From contig NC_089192.1 of the NCBI RefSeq assembly GCF_947507565.1, forward strand, positions 868,001 to 932,000: a stretch of DNA of 64,000 nt, written 5' to 3'. Below, piece by piece: positions 1 through 10,350 of the stretch. A program made the translations under genes and the position numbers. The DNA comes from Oscarella lobularis. Lineage: Eukaryota > Porifera > Homoscleromorpha > Homosclerophorida > Oscarellidae. The first letter of the stretch is position 1. Each line of letters opens with the position of its first letter. Under the pieces are notes generated by a model. The model worked only from the letters and a program-made list of their open reading frames with translations, was not told where the DNA came from and did no database searches.

Positions 1-267
1 GGTGTTGGGCGTCTGAACGAAGACGCGCGCCGATTCCGGTTGTTCGGGATAGTAGAGGAGGACGTCTTGGTAGTGGTAGAAAGCGCCGCAGACGGCGAGA
101 CATAGGAGGATGAAGATGAGGACGCCGCCGTAGAGCCAGTAGCAGAGGAGGAGAGTTAGAATCGCCGCGCTGCAGGCGCGCCAGAAGTGTTGGACTGTGT
201 ACAGGACGAGTTTGCTCACCGACTGGACGGCGCTGAAGCCCATGTGATGGTCCGAAGGACGATACAT
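1..267 (-). CDS. ABHD13: ABHD13-like serine hydrolase, N-terminal part (gene continues beyond left edge)
   Basis: The minus strand is open for 89 codons from an ATG at 267 to the window edge. After a short cytoplasmic stretch comes a hydrophobic segment and then YQDVLLYYPEQPESARVFV. This matches the single-span N-terminus of the Bem46/ABHD13 alpha/beta hydrolases (human: FQDVLLYFPEQPSSSRLYV), membrane-anchored enzymes of poorly known substrate. The catalytic domain lies outside the window, so activity cannot be judged. A second in-frame ATG at 243 could be the start. The start lies only 44 bases from the ATG of the divergent NHL-BTB gene, which suggests one shared promoter. Confidence 0.8.
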   Translation of the reverse strand, partial: MYRPSDHHMGFSAVQSVSKLVLYTVQHFWRACSAAILTLLLCYWLYGGVLIFILLCLAVCGAFYHYQDVLLYYPEQPESARVFVQTPNT

Positions 268-311
268 CCTACTGTCGTCGCAATGCGCAGATTTGCGTAG
301 AAGCACGCGCT

Positions 312-1812
312 ATGTCCCACATGGGAGAGCCCCACGAGGCCGGTGAGAACCTCGACCTCTGCTTATACGCACTCTTAAAGCGATTTTTTAGTTGGATATG
401 TATCGACTATTAGTCGCTCTAAATTATTCGTGAATCTTTGGGGAATTGCACTATTAGATGACGGCGCGATTTGTGTTGCGGATTCTAACAGACACTGCCT
501 TTGGAGAGTCGATTCTTCGTCTGGAAATGCCGAGATTTACGCCGGTGCCTCTGGAAAGGGTGGCTATCGAGACGGTTCGTGGGACGAAGCGAGATTTCGC
601 CGTCCCCTGGGCCTTGCTCGGTCAGAGTCTAGTCTCTACCTTTGCGATTGCGACAATCACCGCATCAGAAGAATAAGGCTGAGCGATAGAGAAGTTACTA
701 CAGTGGCTGGCAACGGAGACGATAAAGAACGAGACTCATCAACATGTCTTCTGACAGATGCCTCATTTAGCTACCCACGGGGAATTGCGGTGAGAGAAGA
801 TGGAAGCATCTTGGTGTCTTGCTGGTTCGGACAGAAGGTGCGCGAAATTAAGGTTGGGAAACACGTTTGCACATTGGCGGGTTGTCTTGAAGCAAAATTC
901 GGTGTTCCGAGTCAATTATCTGTAGGAACAGACGATTCGGTGTACGTGGCTGATACGTCGGTGTTACGAAGAATCAGCAATAATGAAGTTGAAACTCTTA
1001 CTACTAGACGCTACAGCCATGTTGAAGGTGTTGCTGTGGATGAGGATGAAAATGTCTATTTTACGGGGAACGATACGATCTTCAAGATTGCAGCATTATC
1101 AGGTGAAACGACAGCTTTGTGTGGTCGTGGTTATTCTGGAAAGTCTGATGGACTGGGTGCAATAGCCTCGCTAGATACTCCTCGTCAATTGCTCTACGAT
1201 GCCAAGTCGGGATATATCTACTTTAACGACACTGCTGCTGTTCGTAAGGTGAAAATAGCACCGCAGTCATTTTACGACACTGCGCTGCCGAATGACCTTG
1301 CAAAATTTGTCGACGGCGAAGACGGTCTGCCTCAAGGCGACGTCATATTTTTGGTTGCAGAAAAACGCCTTAGAGTCAACGCTAAAATTCTCTCCGTTCG
1401 AAGCGACTATTTCAAGACCATGTTTTCTTTGAGTTGGAGAGAGTCTTCAAAGGGCGAAGTTGCCATTCAAGACACCACGTACGAATCGTTCTACGCTGTC
1501 ATCATGTTTCTCGTCACGGGGCGCTTGGAAGTTCGAAAGTATAGCGATATTGTGCCAGATATATTGATATTGGCAGATCGCTTTCTCATTGCAACTCTTC
1601 GCGATTTCTGCGTTGATTATTTGGCGAAAAGACGTTCACGTAGAACCGCTCTCGACTATCTCTCCCTCGCTGATACATACGGCTTTCAAGATCTCAGAGA
1701 CGTTTACGTGAAATTTGTTGCCAAAAATGTCGAGGCCTTTCGTCGAGACGAAAGGTTTGCGAATCTCGACAGTCAGCTACTTGAGGAAATAGAGAGCCTG
1801 TCGTCGAGCTAA
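312..1812 (+). CDS. NHL-repeat/BTB protein 1 (tandem paralogue)
   Basis: Two exons, 312-342 and 392-1812, are joined across a 49-nt phase-1 intron (gtgag...tttttag). The protein is about 483 residues. The first 300 residues hold NHL-type propeller repeats (blades with GIAV, DNHRIRRI, YVADT patterns). The last 160 hold a BTB/POZ fold (GDVIFLVAEKRLRVNAKIL, RSDYFKTMF). Propellers and BTB domains both mediate protein contacts, and BTB proteins are often Cullin-3 adaptors, but no partner can be read from sequence. The start was chosen because the same short first exon plus intron occurs in the two paralogues downstream. It is the most diverged of the three. The gene is divergent from ABHD13. Confidence 0.82.
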
Positions 1813-2071
1813 CTATAGTATACTCTGAGACGTATATGTGCAATTTTGTGTAATCTTTGATTAAAAAATTATTTTCTGTTGGTGTTGCTCTTGAATAGAC
1901 TTCTACGTGTGATAATGGTGTGCTGAGCAGCTAGAAAATTCTTCTTACGTGAATATTGAATGAAAGATTAGAATGAATTGTCCACTGCATGGGCGGGCCA
2001 CTGGTCCACTACTGCATACTGATCGTGCACGGCGCAGATCGGCGTGAAGTCCTACGCAGCGTTTTTGTTCT

Positions 2072-3613
2072 ATGAACGAAAGGGCAGCCAGCGTTGCTAC
2101 GGACGGTGAGAAAGGCTTCTCGTTATACACATCGTCGTTGGAAGTGGTCATCTGTTTAGTTGGATACGTCTCGACCGTGTGTCGTTCTACATCGTTCTCG
2201 AATCTCTGGGGAATTGCCTTATCGACCGACGACGCGATCTATGTTTCGGATTACAACAATCACTGCATTTGGAGAGTCGACGCTTCGTCCGGAGATGTTA
2301 CCAGTTACGCCGGTGCCGCCGGACAGAAAGGCTCTGAAGACGGTCCCACGGACACAGCGAGATTTAAATCTCCAATAGGCCTCGCTAGTTCAGGGTCTAT
2401 TCTCTACGTCTGTGATAGCAACAATCACGTCGTCAGAACGATAAATGATGGAGCAGTCTCTACATTAGCTGGCAGTGGAGATCAAGGCGAACGAGATACG
2501 AAACATCTTCTCACTGATGCTCAATTCAGCAACCCAAAAGGAATTGCAGTCAAAGACGAAACCGTCGTCGTCTCCTGCGTCAGCACGATACGTGAAATCA
2601 AAATAGGAAAAGAAGTTCGAACATTGGCGGGTATCCCATACAAACCGGGATACAATGACGGCGCTTGCAGTGAAGCGACATTCACTGGTCCACATCAATT
2701 AGCCATGGGACCAGACGGTTCCGTGTACGTGTCCGACACGGGCAACATGGCTCTAAGAAAGATCACCAATGGTCAGGTCGAAACCGTTTGCAAAGGTCTC
2801 AACGGCAACGTTTGCGGCGTTGCCGTGGACGATGACGGAAACGTCTATTTCTCCGATTCCTCGCGCATCTATAAGCTGGCGCTATCGGGCGAAAAGGAAA
2901 TTGTGTGCGGATTGGGTGCAGCGAAATCCGTCGACGGTCAGGGCGAGTTGGCTTCGTTGAACAATCCTCGTCATTTGTGCTATGACGACGAATCGTGCTG
3001 CCTCTACTTCACCGAACCGAATGCCGTTCGTCGAGTGAGAGTCGGACCGGCGTCGTTCAAGTCCTTCCACGACGACAACCTGTCGAGCGATTTCTCGAAA
3101 TTGATCGATTGCAAAGACACTCTGCCTACGGGCGAAGCTGTATTTATGATCGAAGGGAAACGCATCGAAGTCGTCGCGAAAATTCTCTGCGTTCGTAGTG
3201 AATATTTCAACAAAATGTTCTCATCAACTTGGAAATCATTCCAAGGAGAATCGACTCCTATAGTAATTGAAGAGGCCACCTACGACTCGTTCTACGCTGT
3301 CGTCACTTTTCTCACGACCGGGTGCTTGGAAGTTCAGAAGTATCTTGGTAGTATGCCAGATATTTTGGTGCTGGCCGATCGCTTTCTCCTCGAAAATCTT
3401 CGCAATTTCTGCGTGAAGCATTTGGCGAAGAGGGTTACGTTTCGAACGGCTCTCGACTACCTGTCTCTGGCCGATACGTACGGCTTCCAACTCCTTCGGG
3501 ACGTTTGTGTGCAGTTCGTTGCGAAGAATGCTAGGGTATTGTGCCACGACGCAAAGTTTGAGGATCTCGGCAGTCAGCTTCTCGTGGAGCTATTCAGACT
3601 CGCCTTGAAGTGA
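2072..3613 (+). CDS. NHL-repeat/BTB protein 2 (tandem paralogue)
   Basis: Second of three tandem copies. Exon 1 is 2072-2105 and exon 2 is 2160-3613. The intron at 2106-2159 is 54 nt, a multiple of three, and has no in-frame stop. The spliced form is about 495 residues and a retained-intron form would be 513. NHL blades (DYNNHCIWRVD, DSNNHVVRTI, VSDTGNMALRKI) fill roughly residues 20-320. A BTB domain (GEAVFMIEGKRIEVVAKIL, RSEYFNKMF) follows, with a helical BACK-like tail containing ALDYLSLADTYGF. The order, propeller first and BTB last, is the reverse of Kelch-BTB proteins. It is closest to copy 3. Confidence 0.88.
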   Translation: MNERAASVATDGEKGFSLYTSSLEVVICLVGYVSTVCRSTSFSNLWGIALSTDDAIYVSDYNNHCIWRVDASSGDVTSYAGAAGQKGSEDGPTDTARFKSPIGLASSGSILYVCDSNNHVVRTINDGAVSTLAGSGDQGERDTKHLLTDAQFSNPKGIAVKDETVVVSCVSTIREIKIGKEVRTLAGIPYKPGYNDGACSEATFTGPHQLAMGPDGSVYVSDTGNMALRKITNGQVETVCKGLNGNVCGVAVDDDGNVYFSDSSRIYKLALSGEKEIVCGLGAAKSVDGQGELASLNNPRHLCYDDESCCLYFTEPNAVRRVRVGPASFKSFHDDNLSSDFSKLIDCKDTLPTGEAVFMIEGKRIEVVAKILCVRSEYFNKMFSSTWKSFQGESTPIVIEEATYDSFYAVVTFLTTGCLEVQKYLGSMPDILVLADRFLLENLRNFCVKHLAKRVTFRTALDYLSLADTYGFQLLRDVCVQFVAKNARVLCHDAKFEDLGSQLLVELFRLALK

Positions 3614-3852
3614 GAACGTGAGAACTGCTAACACTTCGCAACGTTTTGTAGTTTGTATTCTTTCTTTCTTTCCTGTGCACTGTATGTTTTCCTTAGCTAG
3701 CTGGTCATGTGCTGTTGATCGAATTCGTTGAGAATTCATGTCTAGCCTGGTATCTTGTACACGGCCGATTGAGTAGGATAGTAGAAGAGCTTGTTCTAGA
3801 AGAGCTTGCTCGCCGTCATGTGATCTGCGTAAAAGTACGCAGCACTTTCATC

Positions 3853-5335
3853 ATGGAGGAGGACGGTGAGTAGATACTTCTGGAGCACGCATCCGTGATT
3901 GTTCATTCGTTTAGTTGGGTACGTGTCGACTATTTTTCGTTCTGAATCATTCTCGCTTCTCATGGGAGTTGCATTATTGGATGACATGATCTATGCTTCG
4001 GATTACTGCAATCACTGCATATGGAGAATTGATCCTTCGTCTGGAAATGTTTCCAGTTACGCTGGTGCCGCTGGAAAGTCCGGTTATCAAGATGGTCCTA
4101 CGAGCACAGCGAGATTTAATTCTCCATGGGGTCTTGCCTCGTCGGGTTCGAGTCTCTACGTCTGTGACGGTGGCAATCACGTTGTGAGAATGATAAGCGA
4201 TGGTGCCGTCTCCACGACTCATGCTCTCACTGATGCTCAAATTAGCAGACCATGCGGGATTGCAGTCAAAGATGAAAATGTCTTATTAGTGTCCTGCATT
4301 GCTCGACACACAATAAGCGAAATCGAAGTTGGGAAAGAAGTTCGAACATTGGCGGGTATTGCAAAAAAGGGACGCAGTGACGGTGATTGCAGTAAAGCGA
4401 CATTCTTTGGTCCGCATGAATTAGCCATTGGACCAGACGGGTCCGTGTACGTGGCCGACACAGGCAACAGGGCTCTAAGAAAGATCGCCAATGATCGAGT
4501 CGAAACCGTCTGCAAAGATCTCAACGGCGCCAATTACAGTGTTGCTGTGGACGATGACGAGAACGTCTATTTCTCGGATTCCTCGCGCATCTATAAGCTG
4601 ACCCGATCAGGTGAAAGAGAAATTCTGTGTGGATCGGGTGAGGCGGAGTCCGTTGACGGTCAGGGCGAGTTCGCCTCGCTGGATGATCCGCATGGTTTGT
4701 GCTACGATGGCGAATCGGGTTGTCTTTACTTTACTGAGAAGAAAGCTGTTCGTAGGGTGAGAGTAAAACCAGCCAAGCCATTTTATGACGATGAACTGTC
4801 ACGCCATCTTGCAAAATTGATTAACAGCAGCGAAAACGGTGTGCCTGCGGGCGACGCCGTATTTTTAGTCGAAGGAAAGCGCATTGAAGTTGCCGCAAGA
4901 ATCCTCTACATTCGCAGTGAATATTTCAACAAAATGCTGTCGTCGACTTGGAAAGAATCTTCCGCAGGCGAATGGGCTCCGATAACCATTAAAGAAGCCA
5001 CTTATGAATCGTTCTACGCAGTTATCACGTTTCTTGCTACAGGGTGCTTGGAAGTTCGAAAGTATCGTCATATCATGCCAGATATCTTGGTATTGGCAGA
5101 TCGCTTCCTCATCAAAAAGTTGCGTGATTTCTGCGTAAAGCATTTGGCGACGAGGGTTTCGTTCAGAACCGCTCTCGACTACCTGTCCCTGGCGGATAGG
5201 CACGGCTTCCAAGTCCTCAGGGACGCTTGCATGCAGTTTGTTGCAAAGAATGTCAGAGCGTTTTGCCACGACCCAAAGTTTGCGGATCTCGGCGGCCAGC
5301 TACTTGCGGAACTCTTCAGACTTGTCTTGAAATGA
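3853..5335 (+). CDS. NHL-repeat/BTB protein 3 (tandem paralogue)
   Basis: Third tandem copy. Exon 1 is 3853-3865 (Met-Glu-Glu-Asp-Val after joining) and exon 2 is 3915-5335, with a 49-nt phase-1 intron starting gtgagtag. About 478 residues. NHL blades (DYCNHCIWRID, DGGNHVVRMI, VADTGNRALRKI) occupy the first two thirds, then a BTB domain (GDAVFLVEGKRIEVAARIL, RSEYFNKML) and a helical tail. Its third blade region is a few residues shorter than in copy 2. The upstream stretch at 3817-3842 shares short words with the region before copy 1 (catgtgat) and copy 2 (tacgcag). These may be common promoter elements. Confidence 0.87.
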
Positions 5336-5599
5336 GAAGCAATCCATTGGAGCGATAACTGCTAACACTTAGCAACGTTTTTTTTAGTTTACTGTCCTGT
5401 GCTTGTTGTTTTCTTGAACTGGTGTGCCGTTGAATTTGTTGAACATTCATGTCTGCTCTAAGCCTGGTATTTTGCAAGGCAAACTTCTAATACCTCTCTG
5501 ATCTCGCAGATGATGTTAATTAAGGAAAGAAGGAGAAAGGCAAATGGATCTTCGAACACTCGTGTGGAGGGCACGCATTACCTAACTATGACTATTTAT

Positions 5600-8500
5600 T
5601 TATTTCTTCGCTCTTCCTTTGCGGTTTCCTTTCTTTTGGCCTGTCGAGTGCCAGTGCCTGTTTCGTTCCTGCTTCTGTCTTCTATTCACTATGTCGTCCA
5701 CTGATCTTAGCTGGCCTTGACGGCCTTTGCGTCCTCTTCCTTTCGACGCCTGAGCCGTTCCTCCTTTTCTTCGACGACCCTTTCCCGTCCCTTCGTCGTC
5801 ATTCCCTCCGGCAGACCTTCGCGGCACTCCTTTCGTATGCCACACTCTTTTACCACCTGCACCCCCCCTGGATAATCGAAATTATGGACAATGGATTCGT
5901 GGAAATCAACCTCTTCTGAATAGCGTTCGCGGCATAGAGCCCGACTTCTCCCTTTCTCCAACACGATGAGACTCGACCTTGTGTTTACCAGCCCATTCCT
6001 TATATCTAATAATTAAAATTGTGAGATTATGTTAAAAGCGTGGTGATACTAATAGACCTATTTGTCTTGTACGAAGCAGATATATAAGCCCCGCTTTCTG
6101 TCCTGACTTTCTTCACTTTGCTCTCCTCGGGATCGGTAGTAAATCTCTTTCTCTTACGATCCCTAAAAACCGTTAGAGTGATGTCACTTTCCTAGGGTTG
6201 AATCTACCATCGTTTCATTCTCTTCTGCTTTAGGAAATCCTGCTGCTCTTCTCCCATCAACTCCAGTACCTCGGAAGAGGCCTGCTTCTCAAACGAAGCA
6301 ACAGCCAATCTAGTTTTCCAATACCACTATCAAATTTATATGCAATTGAAATCTGTACCCTTTCTCTGTGCGCTCATTGCCCGCCTGACGTCGAATAAAA
6401 TTCTCCTCGTCTACAAAGCCTGTGCAACGGAACAGTGAATAATCCCTTGTACATATATATATCTGTGCGCACCTGCTTTCTTCTTTTTACCTGGATGAAT
6501 TACAGTCGTAAATAATCCCTACGGAAAATAATCGTAATTTTCATTATTTATTTTTGAGATGCTAGCCATACGCTGTATTCGTCGGCGGTGCTCTCCTCCA
6601 ATTCGCCTTTCTCTTTTTCTTCTTCTGCAATTCGCTGTCCAATATCATGAGTTCTCTTTTTCGCTTCTACTATCGTTCCACCGTGCAAGCTACGTTTTCT
6701 CTTCATCACACCGTAGCCGGTCGTTTTAGCCTTGCTACCGACTTCAAAAACAGTCTAAATGACCATCAAATTTAATTCAACGCAGTGCAAGAAAACGCCT
6801 ACCAGATTCGGCTTATACTTCTTTATTGAATCCATCACATCAAGTCGTTTCTTCTCCACAGAATCAACTTTCCCAGCTAAAAGAGCCAAGTTCAACATAC
6901 GAGAGACCAACAACGCCTTCGAGGAACCTAAAAGAGGATGGGGTCGAAGCGTTGGATTGGCTGCCGTCATCTCCTTGTGTCTTTTAATAGATTCGGCAGA
7001 TGGAAGAGGCCGAGATCGAACGTACTGACGATACGCATTCGTAGAGACGCGGCAGAGATCGCTCTAAAACCAAGCAATTCATAGACTCAATTTAGAAAAA
7101 TCAAGACGTTTACAAGTTCCGCAGCGTGGCTGTGGTATTGCCTAATAGCATCATGCTCCGATTGGAGAAGGCTTATGGGAAAATCTCCAAAGAGACCGTC
7201 AGCGCGATCTCCATTGAGAGTCGGCGTCTTTAGAGGACGACCAAGGAACAGATGGAGTTCCAGCATGTAAGGGACCTAAGGAGAAATAAATAAATAAATG
7301 AATAAATATGTACAACAATGTTGTGAGTACCTCTTCAGGAGATACAAAAGAATGAGCGGTGCCAGAACGACCAGCTCGAGCCACTCGACCTCAAGGAAGG
7401 AAAAAAAGATGACGTGACTTATAATATAGACTTGTATCTCTCCTCTTACCAACTCTATGGACAAATAGTTTCGGTTGAGCCGGAAAATTAAAATTTATCA
7501 CGTTGTCCAAAAGAGGTATATCGATACCCCGAGCCTTAGAAAGAAGAGGGTCTCCTTCGTTGAAAAGAAAATGTAGACGACTTACAGCTACATCCGTCAC
7601 AATCATCGTCATTACTTTCTTATTGCTAAACTTCGCAGCATTGATTTTCCTAGCTAAGGAAGAAAGGCCTTATTGAGCGTCATCGAAGCTCACTATGAGA
7701 TTTGCCTGTTTGGTCTAGAGACGAGTATATGTAGGTGCAGTCGAAGCCGGCTTTAAGAAGAACTTCCTTGACGTATTCAACGTGGTGCTTCGTCGCCGTG
7801 AAGATGACCGTCTGCTCCGTCGGTTTGATAACGTATTCCATGAAGTAGAGCAGAGCAGCCGTTTTCGAATCGTTGGAAACGGCAAAGAAGTTCGTCTAAT
7901 CGAAAGGAGGAAAATTCTCAACGACAGAAATACAGCTACTGATCATAAGAATCACTCTTAGATATTCGCTGATTTTCGCATCGACGTCTAGTCGTATCAA
8001 CGTGGGATCTCGAAGACCTGAGAAGAAAAAAATCAAGATACTATAAAGAGTCCTTGGCTAAGAGTGTACCGGCTTTAGCAAAGTCCACTAGCAACTTGGG
8101 CAGTGTAGCCGAGAAAAGGAGAGTTTGTCTATACGTAGTACGTGACTCTGTCCAGAAATAATCTTTATTTAGCTTGCCTTGATTCGGGCAGTCGTCTCAA
8201 GATCTCCGTCAACTGATCGGTGAAGCCCATTTCAAAAAGCCGATCCGCTTCGTCGAAGACGACGTATTCGAGCGTGCTCAGCTTCATGTCCATTTCGACG
8301 ATAACATGGAGAAATCGTCCGGGCGTGGCAACAACACTGAAAAATCCAAAAAGCTCAAATGAAAAAAAATTACTGATTAATCGCTCTATATCCACTAACA
8401 TGTCAGGATTTCCGTGCATAGCAGAAAACTGATCTTCCATGCTAGAAAGAACAAAAACAATTCCCTCTATAATTCCATGATGATGCTTATTTACAGCAAA

Positions 8501-9076
8501 ACCAGTCACTTTGCCTATACTCTGTACCTGTCGCCGCCGAGTATCAAAGCAGCTCTCAAGTCTGTGAATCGACCTAATTCCTTCGTAAATTTCAGCGTCT
8601 GCATCGCAAGTTCTCGGGTCGGAGAAAGAACCAGGGCTCGCATTCCGACCTAGAAACGCGTCTATGAGTCTCGGTCGATTGCGATCTCGATTGCGTTCTC
8701 GCCTTTGCCGAGTGCGCTTTCAAGCGTTCGAACATGGGAAGAAGAAAGGCGGCCGTTTTACCCGATCCCGTTCGTGCCATCGCCACGACGTCTTTTCCGT
8801 CGAGTACGAGAGGAATTGCCTGCGAAATTCGGGTGTTCGAGCACGGATGAGCCGTTTTGAAGCTGCTACCTTGCGCTGTATCGGCGTTGGGAGCTTGTAG
8901 CCTTTACGCAGGACGCCCGTGAGAACGGCGTGGCTTAGTCCTGTCGTTTTCGGTCACGCAAACGCGAGAATTTGCCTCGTAGCAATCGTACCCATCGATT
9001 GGAATCCTCCCGATTTCTTTTTCTTCCTGTTCTGCCGTCGTACGAGCTTGTCGAAGCTTTCGTCCGCATCCGCCAT
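5600..9076 (-). CDS. DDX54: DEAD-box RNA helicase DDX54/Dbp10
   Basis: A reconstructed gene of about 22 exons with introns near 50 nt. In order the protein has [12 protein letters not shown] and the Q motif PTPIQRK; motif [20 protein letters not shown]; motif II DEAD within [17 protein letters not shown] within [11 protein letters not shown]; a second RecA domain with [17 protein letters not shown] and [14 protein letters not shown]; then a DBP10CT-type tail ([32 protein letters not shown]) and a basic C-terminus. Dbp10/DDX54 is a nucleolar ATPase of 60S ribosome biogenesis, and vertebrate DDX54 is also a nuclear receptor cofactor. Three introns use GC donors (7650-7705, 8129-8177, 8650-8702). 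The ATG at 9076 gives a shorter N-terminus than human; an in-frame ATG lies at 9106. The stop codon overlaps a possible poly(A) signal (AATAAA around 5595). Confidence 0.93.
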
Positions 9077-9229
9077 GACAATCAGTTCGCATGCGTGGAG
9101 AAGCATGTGGGTCTCTATAGGATTTGTCCATAGTCCATAAAGTAGTCCATAGTCAATGTTTAAAGATGTTGTGGTTAATTCAGAATAGGCTAGACAGTTG
9201 GACGCCGCAAAATTTCAGCAAGGGCCCCC

Positions 9230-10000
9230 TTCGGTAACTCAAGAGTCATTTGACCTTACAAAGGCCAAAAACGCGTCTTCTCGCTGGGAGAACTTTAAAA
9301 AATTGACAAAAAACATCGACACTTGACACAAACCCCACGGAAGACGGTGCTATGGAGGTTTATCCGGTGACAGAGGTGCCCAGGAGCTGGGAGAGAGATG
9401 CGAGAACTAGGAAGGCGTGCAATGTTACACCCTTGTCAAGTGAGGAATGAGGCGACCACCGGGTCATAGTGCCTCAAGCCTTGGGGAGTGTTGCCAGTCT
9501 CCCTTCTATCCTAGCCACGAGCTCTGCTCTGCTCCATCTGATTAGTACTTGTAAACGCTGGGTATTTATACTCAGGCGCGATTAGGGACGAATGATTGCA
9601 GCTATTCACGATCAAAAACGGACAAAAAGTGCCTCGTTTGAACCGAAACCACTGCCAATCGGCCGCAAATGCATTTCTGCTGACAAAAACAAACGAAACT
9701 TTGTTGCAAATCAATTCAAAACCGAAAAAACGAGAAGGAATGTGTTCTACGTACGCAAGACACGCCCTGTCACGCTACATTGAGCAACGCATGACGTCAA
9801 TCATCACGTTGCTACGAAATGGCCTAATACGAGAAGTAGAAGCGATAAATCGGTCGCAAAATGCATTGTGGGTCTATTCTAAAGACATTGAGTCGCTATT
9901 TGGACGCGAAGAGCGAACGCAAACGCAGTTACGGCAGTCTGCTTGGTCAGCAAAATCAAGGCGCTACGTCGGTTCTATAACGGGCAAGAGAAACGTGCGC
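9230..10000. repeat. Dispersed repeat, copy 1 (with internal insertion)
   Basis: Segments 9235-9300, 9546-9740 and 9860-9995 are clearly similar to DNA at 13970-14400 and 19090-19440. Shared landmarks are AAACGCGTCTTCTCGC, GCAGCTATTCACGATCAAAA, CATTTCTGC and CTACGTCGG with TCTATAACGGGCA. About 245 bases at 9300-9545 are absent from the copy near 19.2 kb and may be a nested insertion; short words CACTTGACA (9319) and its complement near 9433 flank part of it. An open frame of 148 codons (9596-10042) exists but shows no recognisable domain and is not conserved in the other copies. I read this as a degenerate non-autonomous mobile element. The rest of the gap, 9077-9229 and 10001-10350, shows nothing I recognise. 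Confidence 0.6.
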
Positions 10001-10350
10001 TACACTCGGATACGACAGTGTATCCGCTCTCAAATAATCTAAACGGGGTAAAGGAGGAGCGGGAATAGTCTAAAAGTATCTACAAGGGCGCCTAAACAAC
10101 ACTGTAGATAGAGTAGTACTGACCAGATAGCCTTCTGCTTCGCCTTCTCTTTCCTAAATTACAGTTGATCCAGCCTTCATTGGAGTTGCACCAGTAACGT
10201 GCTCGCCCTACTCAAAGAATCAAAGAATTCGTTCTGTTCTAAAGGACCCGTGTGGTATCAGTAGATCTAGGCCCCGCGGCGAGGTGTATAAGTATATAGA
10301 TAACTAAGCTAACAAAAAAAACAATCTATCGAAAGTGCAAAGATCAGGGT

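Noticed and set aside
5707-5964. 85-codon minus-strand frame as a separate small protein
   Set aside because: It is a shifted reading of the DDX54 3' exons. The spliced frames match the DDX54 tail instead.
9596-10042. 148-codon open frame as a protein gene
   Set aside because: It lies in the dispersed repeat, has no recognisable domain, and the other copies do not keep the frame.
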